A stretch of DNA of 64,000 nt from Thuidium tamariscinum (lineage: Eukaryota > Streptophyta > Bryopsida > Hypnales > Thuidiaceae), in NCBI GenBank assembly GCA_947034885.2, contig OX344749.2:35149182-35213181 (forward strand). The letters run 5' to 3'. Position numbers and translations under genes: made by a program. This document shows, piece after piece, positions 1 through 12,851 of this stretch (positions within the stretch are counted from its first letter, which is position 1; every line of letters starts with the position of its first letter). A model generated the notes under the pieces. It saw only the letters and a list, made by a program, of their open reading frames with translations. It searched no databases and was not told where the DNA came from.

Positions 1-2952
1 ATAATATTTAAAAAACAATTTTGAAGCGAAACAAAGCCACTTCAAGAATGAAGAATAAAACCCAGAAAAATTACAACCGGATAGATTTTCACTTTGAAGG
101 AAAATTTCTGGTTGGAATAGGACAATGGCGGCAATGCAACCGGGAGAAAAAAATATTTTAGGAAATTGGCCAGCAAATTCTACAACCTCCCGGCACACTT
201 CCGCCCAATTTTTGAAAAAACCGAGATGGATGAAGTTCTAATGGAAATCTACCATTTGGCTCACAGAACTCCCCTGACTGTGCTCTAAGGTCCAAAAATA
301 GGTACAGGGACGGAAATGGGTGTTTCTCCCTTACAAAAATAATTTTGCCAACATATGGCGGAGCCTCTTGTCTCATGATACCCTGGCTGGGTATCAATAA
401 CCTTCTTCTGTACATAGGCTGTGCAGCCTAATTAAATGATCCTCAAATAATTTCTCAGTCCCTCCAGCTCATGTGTTAGCTAGGAAAATCCATAATCAGA
501 TCTCTGTATTAGCCAGGAGAAGAGTAATTGGGGTCCATTCAGTTGATATCAACTGACCAATCCAATCAACATCAACCCATTAGAGGATCAGGCATTCAGC
601 CATGTTGAATACCTCAGCCCCATTGGGGTCCCCAAAATTATTTCATCAATTATTTCATCAATCTAAGTTCATGTAACTAAGCATGTCTGGTTATTAAGTT
701 AGAGTTTGCATTGATACACACTTTATATTGTGTAAAATGAAAAACTATCAAAATTAAGTTGTAATGAATGGTCAAATATTTGATGAAACTAAACTGTAAC
801 AAGGCAGTTAGTTTTACTCATTGTACCCAATCATTGTCCAATGGTTTATCATTATGAGTTTTTTGGAAAAAATATCCTTCTTGTATTGATTTGTATCTAT
901 TTATTCATAGAGAAAACAAGAATAATTAATAGGGCAAAAATAATATTCCAAGTAGTAACAAGGACTATATCATTGTGTGTGTGGACAAGAAAAAGAGTGA
1001 AAACAAATGGATAAAGACTAAGAACAACTAAGAACTTGTTGAGATAAACATAGAACTATATCTAGAGGTTTAACTCTTTACATACATACATACATAATTA
1101 TATGAATATCATAGCAAAGTACTACTTAGCCCACTAATGTAAGGGATATAAGAATCTCACTATTTTAGCCATTGTGTAACTTATCACTTCCTCAAGATAT
1201 AGTTCTAATTATCTTTCTTGTGACTACCATTTAAAATAGGAATCTAAAAAAAAAGAAGGGAGGAAGAGGTCGCCCCTATCCGAGGTTATCCCATACCCCT
1301 AGTTGCCCATCTTTGTTAGATCCACATGCGCCCCAAAATATAACATGTGGATGCCACATGGCATGCAAATGGCATTATTTATTGCGTGGTAAATTTTTTG
1401 AAAGTCAAAGGTAAATTTGACTTTTGAGGACGTCATGGGGGTGTATTAGATGTTGCATGATGTCTTGATGTCACGATGTTGTGCTGTCTGACAGAACAAC
1501 CCTACTTTAAAGGGTTAGTTTTATACATTAGTGATTTAGTGATTAGCAGAGAACAATCTCAAAAGTAGAATTTTTGGCTAGACATTAAATCCTACTATGG
1601 AAGGGGGCCATGAAGATAAATTTTTCGGTTCTCTGGGTAAAAGTGAAAAGAAGACCCTTACATTAGAGAAAATTTCAGCCTAAGTGTGGGCCTAATGGAT
1701 GAATGAGAATGAGCAATTACGGGTCATTGCAAGAAACATAGGTCATGTTTGTTATCACAATCGAAACGACTTTCTTCTTTTGTAGTATAACTTTTGAATC
1801 CAAACTAAGCTTTGACCTTGAAATTTTTTTAAGTATCTAGCGGTTGGTGCTTGCTATGCTATGCAATCATCATTAGAATTTAGAAAATTTATATCATGAA
1901 AGCTCAAATGTCACAAAAGCACTAAATCATAGAAGCGCAAAGAAACATTAAGCCAAGAAAACCAATGGATTTGCTACCTCTATTATATCTTCTTGGGGAT
2001 CCTCTTTAATATCACCTTCATTGCAACAACTACATTATTTTTATAATATCACTCTTCGTAAAAGTGATATTACAAAAGTGATTGCAAATTGCTACTTCTT
2101 TTCTGTAATATTACATTGGGTGACAATAAGATTTTCATGTATTCATGATTGAAAACATTTTTATAAAATATTTAGTAAAATTATTTTAAGGACTTATTGA
2201 AATCAATATCATGCATTCTATTCAAATATATCAATTTTTTTTATTAATATGTGATACAATGAATGCATAGTATACCAAGCACCAGCCCCTAGTATTAATG
2301 GTAGCATTTGTGGCATTAGAGAGGGAGTTATGATTTTAGTAGTATGATAACTAACTTCATGCTAAAGGATTCTATATTTTTTCCAAATTCTAGAAAAAAC
2401 TTTTTGTATTTAAGAATTAATTCTTTCCTCTTGTCACAAATTGGTTTAATAAGGATTTACTACTGATGTTCATAGTAATAAAAAAGAATGCTTAAATTAA
2501 ATTGATATTTTGGTGGTGTGTTCCTCCACTTAGTAGACTTATAAATATGGTTTGGAATCCAATTTTTAGTTATTTTTGGATGATGTACAAGCTATATAAT
2601 ATAGCTCAGTGGCACGTACATTTACAAATTTTAATTTTTAAATACTTTGACTCTAATTTCTTTTGGATGAAAGTGACCACAAGGAGCTTTGGAAAAATGG
2701 ACATAATTAAAAATAAATAAAAAAGTCATTTTTTATTTTTTATGAATAAAAATTAGATCCTTGTATTTTTTGAAGGAAACTATAGTCTTGTATTCCTAAA
2801 TATTGTTGCATAGATGTAATAGTGTATAGTACTCCCACATCCAACTTTAATCCTACATTTGTCTACTTGTCAAACTTTTAAAATGATGTAATATGTAAGA
2901 TAATGTCATTCAATGGCCACATTAACTTCTAACTCCAATATAGGTGTAAAAA

Positions 2953-3196
2953 CATAGTACATTGGCAGTTTGCTGATAGTTATTGTAATACTGGTAGTAC
3001 TACGCATCAAAAGCATAGTACATTAGTAGTTTGTTGATAGTTATTGTAGTATTGGCAGTACTACAAGTCAAAAGTATAGTACATTGGCAGTTTGTTGATA
3101 GTTACCGTAGTACTAGTAGTACTACGAGTCAAAAGCATAGTACATTGGCAGTTTGCTGATTGTACTTGTAGTACTAGCAATACTATGTGTCAAAAA
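2953..3196. repeat. 61-bp minisatellite, four units
   Basis: Four consecutive units start at 2953, 3014, 3075 and 3136, each 61 bases and each beginning with (C/T)ATAGTACATT, followed by a GTAGTACTAC-like core. Units differ from each other at several positions. The same array is present in the right copy of block D at 10642-10885, so it predates the duplication. Confidence 0.9.
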
Positions 3197-3730
3197 TGCA
3201 ATCCCGTTAAAACGGTACGAAAAGTGAACAGTGTTTTTTACAGCCAATTGGCTACCCTTACAATAAAAATCAACCCAAATTGGCAGTCAGAGAATCTGTA
3301 AGGTGAGCAGTTAGCTCATGTGCCCTCATTAGATTTCCGATCAAAATTTTATTTTTGAAAAAAAAGTGATTTTTGAAAATTTTCTGTGTAATGGCACATT
3401 CATTGAAACTGAAATAGCCCTTTACAAAGTCCAGATTTTTTGTAATGATTGTGGCTATGTCTAGAGTATGTTTGTAAACCCCGTCAAGCTAATTTGGCAT
3501 TTGGGAGTCTTTGATTGCAAATATGAATTCAGAATTTACAAAAAAAAAATTTGCAAAAAATAAAAAATATCAACGTTTATCCCTGGGGTAAATCCAGCCT
3601 GGTGGCCTATCACTTTGTGGGATGGGTTAACCCTCAAACGTCTCAATCCTTTTTTGAATTTTTGCTCATTTTCGCTTACAGCTTTGTACAAATATTTCAT
3701 TTTCCAGAAGTTAATGAATTTGATCATTAA

Positions 3731-4691
3731 CCCCTCACCGCCCAAGAGGACTAAAAGTGTCCATCAAGTCAGACTCAAAGTGCTGTAACTTTTGCATCCA
3801 ATGTCCAAATTCATTGAAACTTGTTGGAAAAGTTGCGCATTCTAATCTAGTTCTTATAGAACAAATTTCAAATCAATATAAGACATATTGAGTTTTTGAG
3901 AGCCATTCAAAGTTCATAGGTTCATTTGGATGTAGCACACTGCATTGTGACTGCTGCAACTTTGGGGGATTGTATCTTTTTCATAAAATCTTTTTTTTTG
4001 ATAAAATTTGTTGTTATTTGTTCCCCTCAAGGTCTAGTTATTGTGCTAAAATTTTCATGCCAATCCAAGTTGTTTTGAATGTTTGGGAGCAATTCGAAGT
4101 TCAAAATCTAGACATTTTTGCATTTCAGTCAACTTTGGCGGCTCATAACTTCTTCATACACGATTGCTTTTCAATAATATTTGTTGGAAAAGTTTCACTT
4201 ACTAATCTATTTTGTGTGGCTAAAATTTCAGATCCATCGAAGACGTTTTGAGTGACTGAGAAGCATTTTGGTAGAAGGAGCTTCAGCCACAATTGTGATT
4301 TTTTCATCTTTTTTCACTGTTTTTTGACATTTCAAATCCATTTTTCAAACAAAATGAGTGATTTTTATGAATTTTTTTTCCACCTCAGTGTTTATATTAT
4401 GGTTTTCAATCACTTTGTAGTTTAATGTTTTTTCATTTGAGTTGGTTTAGAAATCCAATTTCACCTCCAAATGTGTTTTTAAGAAAATTTCAGCACCTTT
4501 TTTGAACACTAAAACATTATAATCTTTCAATTTATACGGTCAAATGACCCCAAATTTGTTCCACACCATCTAAAACATGCACACTACAAAATTGTACGGT
4601 TGAGATCTTCATACCTTACTCTAATTTTGACTTTTCAGACTTGCAAAGGCAAGCAGTTTTTAAGCATGGTTGGACCTTGGGCGGTGAGGGG
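3731..4691. mobile_element. TTAA-flanked non-autonomous element (piggyBac-like MITE), 961 bp
   Basis: The ends are a perfect 16-base inverted repeat: CCCCTCACCGCCCAAG at 3731-3746 and its reverse complement at 4676-4691. Both ends abut TTAA (3727-3730 and 4692-4695). The homologous place in the duplicate block, near 11392, reads straight through with one TTAA, which gives an exact empty site. TTAA duplication with termini beginning in CCC is the hallmark of the piggyBac superfamily; that assignment is an inference because no transposase is present. The inside holds about three diverged units of roughly 180 bases (about 3783-4280) and no coding region. Confidence 0.85.
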
Positions 4692-6145
4692 TTAAGGAAG
4701 GTTGTCTTCTCTAGATTCAAGTGTTATATTTGATAAATGAGAAGTTAATTGGATGAAACAGTGCCTTGAAGGCCTCTGTTCATCGTCCAGAATATGGACG
4801 TTGGAGAGCTTCAGGGTTAACGTTCCGCGATATGAAGTGTGAGGTATAAGATAAAAAAGATAGTTGAAAAGCTTGCAAATGAAGGCTAAATTGTATTTAA
4901 TTGTACGTTAATTCAGAAGTCCCAACTGACCCTCGTTGAGTGAATCTTTTAATCAATTGGAGCGAAAAACGGTGCACCACTGAGCCAATGAGCCTTCGCC
5001 ACATCAGGAGCGCGCACATGAACGAGACTTCCAAAAAATCCTGCTGAAAATTTGATCTCCCTGGCTTGCGGTACGAAAATGATGCATGTAATGTAACAAT
5101 GAAAGCTTTCACACAATTCAATGAAAGTAAACGTTATGTCTGAAACTGGGAGTGGAAGGCACCACAAACCCAGCTCACATGTTGAATCCCCTGCATACGT
5201 GTGTTGCTTCTCTGTCCAGCCCCTGGGGCTTGGATCGGCTGCTGTTTCTGAGTTTTTTTCTTTGCAAAGAATTGCATTTAATTTGTTTCATGAAAGAAGA
5301 AGAAGAAAAGAATCCCCTACATGACAAATGTTCACAGTGCGTACATGGTCCCACATATGCATGCACTCGCACAAGTGGTTCAGTTGTACATCAGTTTCAA
5401 ATGCCTTTCATGGAATTCAAGCAAGGAAAATGAACTCCTGAATGTACTTGATTGCTTAATGCTAATTTCGACTTTCTCTGAGAAGGCAAGCACTCGATCA
5501 AGTTACACGTGGGTAGCTTTCATCGAAATAAATCACCAAGCCTTTGCAAGCTGGGTAGTTCAATGAATTCTGGGCTTAAGTAATTAACATCAATTTCGTT
5601 AGTTTGACGATATTATGTTCACAAAGGATTTCAGGTCACAAACTAGCACAGGCCGCGTGGCTGAACCGGACCAATGGCCAATTTAACGGAATTGACACTG
5701 CCTATTTTCTTACACCAGTCTGTGTCAGTTTCAGGTACCGTTAATATACGAAGACCACTGCTTTATTGAAATGGACGAAACTCACGACCTGTGCTACAAC
5801 ATGACACCACACAGTAACCAAGAGCAGTGACATCAATTTTCTGCCCTTACGGCTGGGGAGCATGCAAACGTCGCGATCAGGATCCACCCAAAAACGGAAA
5901 CAGCTCTGCACTCTAGCTGTCACCGTCCGGCCTCATCCGATTATTTGCAGTCACAACTGAAGCATCGATCTGCTAACATACATATAAGCTCACACGTTCA
6001 AACAACTAGACCCATACAAGTATATATCATCTAGATGTCAAATCTAGATACACCAATACAGATATTTATATCGACATTATTTTGTACATCTAGACCTGAT
6101 ATCTAGACACCTTGCTGATATAATCTAAACATAAAGCGGAATCAA

Positions 6146-6753
6146 TATGTAATTTCTATAGATTTCCAAAGTGTTGGCTCCCTAGACCACTGGAACTGTC
6201 CTGTAGGTGTACCTTTAACTGAACACTTGCTGAAACCAGCTGTCAGTGAATGAAAACTATACATGTGTCTTACAACTGTGTCAATGAATTAGAATTAAAC
6301 ATTTGTCGAACACTTTAATGAATGTTTATGGACAGATATAGTGGTACTCTAGGGTCCAAGAATAGGTCTAGGGACGGAAATGGGTGTTTCTCCTTCAGAA
6401 TAGTAGTTACGGTGAAAACACCCAAAATTGTCCAAATAAGGAATTCAGCATAGTTGAAGGCATCTTTTTCTAAAAATGATATTTTTCTAGTATTAGTGAG
6501 TGAAAACCGTGAATATTAAAAAATAAAAATAATTTTTTTGAATTAGTATGTAATTTCTATAAATTTTCAAAGTGTTGGCTCCCTAAATCACTGGAACCGT
6601 CCTATGGGTGTACCTTTAATTGAACTCTGCTGAAATCAGTTGTCAGTGAATGCAAATTATACATGTGTCTTACAACTGCGTCAGCAAATTAGAATTAAAC
6701 ATTTGTCGGATACTTTAATGAATGCTTATAAACAGATTTAGTGATACTCTAAG
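6146..6753. repeat. Two 207-bp direct repeats, 401-bp period
   Basis: The segments 6146-6353 and 6547-6753 are direct repeats with clear but imperfect identity. Both start TATGTAATTTCTATA and end near a TACTCTA motif. Between them, 6354-6400 matches part of block D near 288-330, so the spacer between the two large duplicates is itself built of repeat fragments. No gene is seen here. Confidence 0.8.
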
Positions 6754-7378
6754 GCAACGAACGGGGAGTACCAGCATTTAGTAGCATTGTAGTTGGTTGA
6801 TTTTGAAGATTTCCAATTGAGATAGAAAAGTTTCGGCAGAAGTTCCGGATGAAAAAAAAGATTTTTGGAAATGGACCGGATAGTAAAATAAAATGTCAGC
6901 TTTTTGCCGTTTATTCTAGGAACATGTTGGAAAATTACTGATTCAAAATACATGATTCCGGTTCTTAGCCTGCTAGGATTATACTTTGAAGGAAATTTTT
7001 TATATAGTAAACTAGGTCCTAAGGTACATACAAATCTATCATATTACATAGACTGATAGACAGTTAGACACATAGTATTCTACCTTAGGAATTTACAGTC
7101 ATTACAGACCATAACTTCAATAATTAGTACTTCACTAACTCACTAATTAAGACTGTAAGAGTATAAGACATATACCAAGACATCCAGGCACTAAGGCACT
7201 TAGCTATCCCAGACCCAGACTTCCAACAAGATAGTATTCAGAGAGTCACAGTCAGCAGGGGACACCATTGTCTTGACTACTTTTTATAACTTGTATGCAT
7301 TTGTTGCCTTCTTTGTTGCACATTTTTTTCATTATCTTCAATGGCATTGTGTATGTATGTTGGTTGGTATGTTACTCA

Positions 7379-7545
7379 CCCCATTTTTTGGTCTTAAGGT
7401 GTTTTGATTCTTGTAAATGTTGGCTTGTTCTCACTAATCTCCCCATTTTTTTTGTCTCATGCTGTTTGATTCTTGTAAATGTTGGCTTGTTCTCACTAAT
7501 TTGCCCATTTTTTTGTCTCATGTTGTTTGATTCTTGTAAATGTGA
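7379..7545. repeat. 62-bp tandem repeat, about 2.7 units
   Basis: Units starting near 7379, 7441 and 7503 each carry CCCATTTTTT, then TGATTCTTGTAAATG. The first two also carry GGCTTGTTCTCACTAAT; the third is partial. A similar layout, CCCATTTTTTTT about every 50 bases, recurs in the intron of the hAT-like gene at 59.3-59.5 kb. Confidence 0.8.
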
Positions 7546-7632
7546 ATGTTGAGGGCATGTCGTACTAACCAACCTCTTGAAAATGTATGGACCCTCTTTT
7601 GGATTTGTGCATTTTCGGAAGGCTGAATCTTT

Positions 7633-7678
7633 GGCCCTAAGTTGGTAGGGGCAATGCCAGGTTCAAATCCTGCGAGGG
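7633..7678 (+). other. tRNA-like fragment (box A and box B), possible SINE head
   Basis: The sequence has a box-A-like GGCCCTAAGTTGGTAG and a box-B-like GGTTCAAATCC at 7660-7670, the latter inside a T-arm in which four of five stem pairs form. The boxes are too close for an intact tRNA because the anticodon arm is missing. It could be a decayed tRNA or the head of a tRNA-derived SINE. It lies exactly where the right D copy starts to match the window's first base, so the left copy may have carried the same sequence just outside the window. Confidence 0.35.
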
Positions 7679-7679
7679 A

Positions 7680-10600
7680 TAATATTTAAAAAACAATTTT
7701 GAAGTGAAACAAAGCCACTTCAAGAATGAAGAATAATACCCAGAAAAATTACAACCAGATAGATTTTTACTTTGAAGGAAAATTTCTGGTTGGAATAGGA
7801 CAATGGTGGCAATGCAACTGGGAGAAAAAAATATTTTAGGAAATTGGTCGGCCAATTCTACAACCTCCCGGCACACTTCCGTCCAATTTTTGAAAAAAGT
7901 GAGATGGATGAAGTTCTAACGGAAATCTACCATTTGGCTCACAAAACTCCCTGGACTGTGCTCTAAGGTCCAAAAATAGGTACAGGGACGGAAATGGATG
8001 TTTCTCCCTTACAAAAATAACTTTGCCAGCATATGGCGGCTCTTGTCTCATGATACCCTGGGTATCAATAACCTTCTGTACATAGGCTGCGCAGCCTAGT
8101 TAAATGATCCTCAAATAATTTCTCAGTCCCTCCAACTCATGTGTTAGCCGGCTAGGAAAATCCATAATCAGATCTCTGTATTAGCCAGGAGAAGAGTAAT
8201 TGGGGTCCATTCAGTTGATATCAACTGACTAATCCAATCAACACCCTGAGTGATCAACCCATTAAGTTAGAGGATCCGGCATTCAGCCATGTTGAATACC
8301 TCAGCCCCATTGGGGTCCCCAAAACAATTTCTTCTGAAATTATTTCCTCAATCTGAGTTCATGTAAACTAAGCATGTCTGGGCATTCGAGTTTGCATATA
8401 CACACTTTATATTGTGTAAAATGAAAAACTATCAAAATTAAGTTGTAATGAACGGTCAAGTATTTGATGAAACTAAATTGTAATAAAGCAGTTAGTTTTA
8501 CTCATTGTACCCAATCATTGTCCAATGGTTTATCATTATGAGTTTTTTAGAAAAAATATCCTTATTGTATTAATTTGTGTCTATTTATTCATAGAGAAAA
8601 CAAGAATAATTAATAGGGCAAAAATAATATTCCAAGTAGTAACAAGGACTATATCACTGCGTGTGTGGACAAGAAAAAGAGTGAAAACAAATGGATAAAG
8701 ACTAAGAACAACTAAGAACTTGTTGAGATAAACATAGAACTATGTCTAGAGGTTTAACTCTTTACATACATACATACATACATAATTATACGAATATTAT
8801 AGCAAAGTACTACTTAGCCCACTCATGTAAGGGATATAAGAATCTCACTATTTTAGCCATTGTGTAACTTACCACTTCCTCAAGATATAGTTCTAATTAT
8901 CTTTCTTGTGACTACCATTTAAAATAGGAATCTAAAAAAAAAAAGGGAGGAAGAGGTCGCCCCTATCCGAGGTTGCCCCATACCCCTAGTTGCCCATCTT
9001 TGTTAGATCCACATGCACCCCAAAATATAACATGTGGATGCCACATGGCATGCAAATGGCATTATTTATTGCATGGTAAATTTTTTGAAAGTCAAAGATA
9101 AATTTGACTTTTGAGGACGTCGTGGGGGTGTATTGGATGTTGCATGATGTCTTGATGTCACGATGTTGTGCTGTCTGACAGAACAACCCTACTTTAAAGG
9201 GTTAGTTTTATACATTAGTGATTTAGTGATTAGCAGAGAACAATCTCAAAAGTAGAATTTTTGGCTAGACATTAAATCCTACTATAGAAAGGGGCCATGA
9301 AGATAAATTTTTCGGTTCTCTGGGTAAAAGTGAAAAGAAGACCCTTACATTAGAGAAAATTTCAGCCTAAGTGTGGGCCTAATGGATGAATGAGAATGAG
9401 CAATTACAGGTCATTGCAAGAAACATAGGTCATGTTTGTTATCACAATCGAAACGACTTTCTTCTTTTGTAGTATAACTTTTGAATCCAAACTAAGCTTT
9501 GACCTTGAAATTTTTTTAAGATACTAGCGTTTGGTGCTTACTATGCTATGCAATCATCATTAGAATTTAGAAAATTTATATCATGAAAGCTCAAATGTTA
9601 CAAAAGCACTAAATCATAGAAGCGCAAAGAAACATTAAGCCAAGAAAACCAATGGATTTGCTACCTCTATTATATCTTCTTGGGGATCCTCTTTAATATT
9701 ACCTTCATTGCAACAACTACATTATTTTTATAATATCACTCTTCGTAAAAGTGATATTACAAAAGTGATTGCAAATTGCTACTTCTTTTCTGTAATATTA
9801 CATTGGGTGACAATAAGATTTTCATGTATTCATGATTGAAAACATTCTTATAAAATACTTAAAATAATTATTTTAATGATTTATTGAAATCAATATCATG
9901 AATTCTATTCAAATATATCAATTTTTTTATTAATATGTGATACAATGAATGCATAGTATACCAAGCACCAGCCCCTAGTATTAATGGTAGCATTTGTGGC
10001 ATTAGAGAGGGAGTTATGATTTTAGTAGTATGATAACTAACTTCATGTTGAAGGGTTCTATATTTTTTCCAAATTCTAGAAAAAACTTTTTGTATTTAAG
10101 AATTAATTCTTTCCTTTTGTCACAAATTGGTTTAATAAGGATTTACTACCGACGTTTGTAGTAATAAAAAAGAATGCTTAAATTAAATTGATATTTTGGT
10201 GGTGTGTTCCTCCACTTAGTAGACTTATAAATATGGTTTGGAATCCAATTTTTGGTTATTTTTGGATGATGTACATGCTATATAATATAGCTCAATGGCA
10301 CGTACATTTACAAATTCTAATTTAAATACTTTGACTCTAATTTTTTTTGGATGCCGAAAGTGACCACAAGGAGCTTTGGAAAAATGGACATAATTAAAAA
10401 TAAATAAATAAGTCATTTTTTTTGTTTTTTATGAATAAAAATTAGATCCTTGTATTTTTTGAAGGAAACTGTAGTCTTGTATTCCTAAATATTGTTGCAT
10501 AGATGTAATAGTGTATAGTACTCCCACATCCAACTTTAATCCTACATTTGTCTACTTGTCAAACTTTTAAAATGATGTAATATGTAAGATAATGTCATTC

Positions 10601-12833
10601 AATGGCCACATTAACTTCTAACTCCAATATAGGTGTAAAAACATAGTACATTGGCAGTTTGCTGATAGTTATTGTAATACTGGTAGTACTACGCATCAAA
10701 AGCATAGTACATTAGTAGTTTGTTGATAGTTATTGTAGTATTGGCAGTACTACAAGTCAAAAGTATAGTACATTGGCACTTTGTTGATAGTTACCGTAGT
10801 ACTGGTAGTACTACGAGTCAAAAGCATAGTACATTGGCAGTTTGCTGATTGTACTTGTAGTACTAGCAATACTATGTGTCAAAAATGCAATCCCGTTAAA
10901 ACGGTACGAAAAGTGAACAATGTTTTTTACAGCCAATTGGCTACCCTTACAATAAAAATCAACCCAAATTGGCAGTCAGAGAATCTGTAAGGTGAGTAGT
11001 CCAATCAGAATTTTATTTTTGAAAAGAAAGTGATTTTTGAAAATTTTCTGTGTAATGGCACATTCATTGAAACTGAAATAGCCCTTTACAAAGTCCAGAT
11101 TTTTTGTAATGATTGTGGCTATGTCTAGAGTATGTTTGTAAACCCCGTCAAGCTAATTTGGCATTTGGGAGTCTTTGATTGCAAATATGAATTCAGAATT
11201 TACAAAAAATAAATTTCGAAAAAAATAAAAATATCAGCGTTTATCCCTAGGGTAAATCCAGCTTGGTGGCCTATCACTTTGTGGGATGGGTTAACCCTCA
11301 AACATCTCAATCCTTTTTTGAATTTTTGCTCATTTTCGCTTATAGCTTTGTACAAATATTTCATTTTCCAGAAGTTAATGAATTTGGTCATTAAGGAAGG
11401 TTGTCTTCTCTAGATTCAAGTGTTACATTTGATAAATGAGAAGTTAATTGGATGAAACAGTGCCTTGAAGACCTCTGTTCATCGTCCTGAATATGGACGT
11501 CGGAGCGCTTCAGGGTTAACATTCCGCGATATGAAGTGTGAGGTACAAGATAAAAAAGAAGATTGAAAAGCTTGCAAATGAAGGCTAAATTGTATTTAAT
11601 TGTACTTTAATTCAGAAGTCCCAACTGACCCTCGTTGAGTGAATCTTTTAATCGATTGGAGCGAAAAAACGGTGCACCACTGAGCCAATGAGCCTTCGCC
11701 ACATCGGGAGCGTGCACATGAACAAGACTTCAAAAAATCTGCTGAAAATTTAGTCTCACTGGCTTGTGGTACGAAAATGATGCATGTAATGTAACAATGA
11801 AAGCTAGCTTTCACACAATTCAATGAAAGTAAACATTAACTTATGTCTGAAACTGGGAGTGGAAGGCACCACAAACCCAGCTCACATGTTGAATCCCCTG
11901 CATACGTGTGTTGCTTCTCTGTCCAGCCCCTGGGGCTTGGTGTGGCTGCTGTTTCTGAGTTTTTTTCTTTGCAAAGAATTTCATTTGTTTCATAAAAGAA
12001 GAAGAAGAAAAGAATCCCCTAGGTGACAAATGTCCACAGTGCGTACATGGTCCCACATATGCATGCACTCGCACATGTGGTTCAGTTGTACATCAGTTTC
12101 AAATGCCTTTCATGGAATTCAAGCAAGGAAAATGTACTCCTGAATGTACTTGATTGCTTAATGCTAATTTCGACTTTCTCTGAGAAGGCAAGCACTCGAT
12201 CAAGTTACATGTGGGTAGCTTTCATCGAAGTAAATCACCACGCCTTTGCAAGCTGGATAGTTCAATGAATTCCGGGCTTAAGTAATTAACATCAATTTCG
12301 TTAGTTTGACGCTATTATGTTCACAAAGGATTTCAGGTCACAAACTAGCACAGGCCGCGTGGCTAAACCGGACCAATGGCCGATTTAACGGAATTGACAC
12401 TGCCTATTTTCTTACACCAGTCTGTGTCAGTTTCACCGTTAATATACGAAGACCACTGCTTTATTGAAATGGACGAAACTCACGACCGCCTGTGCTACAA
12501 CATGACACCACACAGTAACCAAGAGCAGTGACATCAATTTTCTGCCCTTACGGCTGGGGAGCATGCAAACGTCGCGATCAGGATCCACCCAAAAACGGAA
12601 ACAGCTCTGCACTCTAGCTGTCACCGTCCGGCCTCATCCGATTATTTGCAGTCACAACTGAAGCATCGATCTGCTAACATACATATAAGCTCACACGTTC
12701 AAACAACTAGACACATACAAGTATATATCATCTAGATGTCAAATCTAGATACACCAATACAGATATTTATATCGACATTATTCTGTACATCTAGACCTGA
12801 TATCTCGACACCTTGCTGATATAATCTAAACAC
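7680..12833. repeat. Right copy of the large direct duplication (block D)
   Basis: This block matches 1-6135. It lacks the TTAA element, showing an empty TTAA near 11392, and has smaller indels (for example about 25 bases lost near 11000). Homology ends near 12833, where this copy runs into the decayed 3' end of the secreted-protein gene instead of the sequence found after 6135. Its match to the window begins at the very first base, so the true unit is probably longer than what is visible. I see no supported gene inside. Confidence 0.9.
10642..10885. repeat. 61-bp minisatellite, copy in right D block
   Basis: The same four-unit array as at 2953-3196, offset by 7689 bases and nearly identical in sequence. 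Confidence 0.9.
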
Positions 12834-12851
12834 AAGGTGGGTGGGGGGGGA

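Larger units (their letters stand above)
1..6135. repeat. Left copy of a large direct duplication (block D)
   Basis: This stretch matches 7680-12833 in the same orientation almost base for base; most 60-base lines I compared differ at zero to four positions, plus scattered small indels. The right copy lacks about 990 bases that are present here, nearly all of them the TTAA element at 3731-4691. The left edge lies outside the window; the right edge is near 6135, where the two copies diverge after a shared stretch of short ATCTAGA-type motifs. Short reading frames (for example minus strand 158-415) are shared by both copies, but they have no recognisable domain and change start or length between copies, so I do not call genes. 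A short CATA microsatellite near 1078 differs in copy number from its counterpart near 8763. Confidence 0.9.
6136..7679. other. Spacer between the two D copies
   Basis: This 1.5-kb stretch separates the duplicated blocks. It contains the 207-bp direct repeats, the 62-bp tandem repeat at 7379-7545 and the tRNA-like fragment at 7633-7678. I see no supported gene in it. Confidence 0.6.

Noticed and set aside
158-415. Minus-strand open frame shared with the right D copy
   Set aside because: The frame is conserved only because the whole block is duplicated; it has no domain or signal and its start differs between copies. A fragment of the same sequence recurs near 6350, as expected of a repeat.
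2953-3196. CRISPR-like array
   Set aside because: Units are contiguous 61-base tandem copies without unique spacers, in plant DNA; it is a minisatellite.
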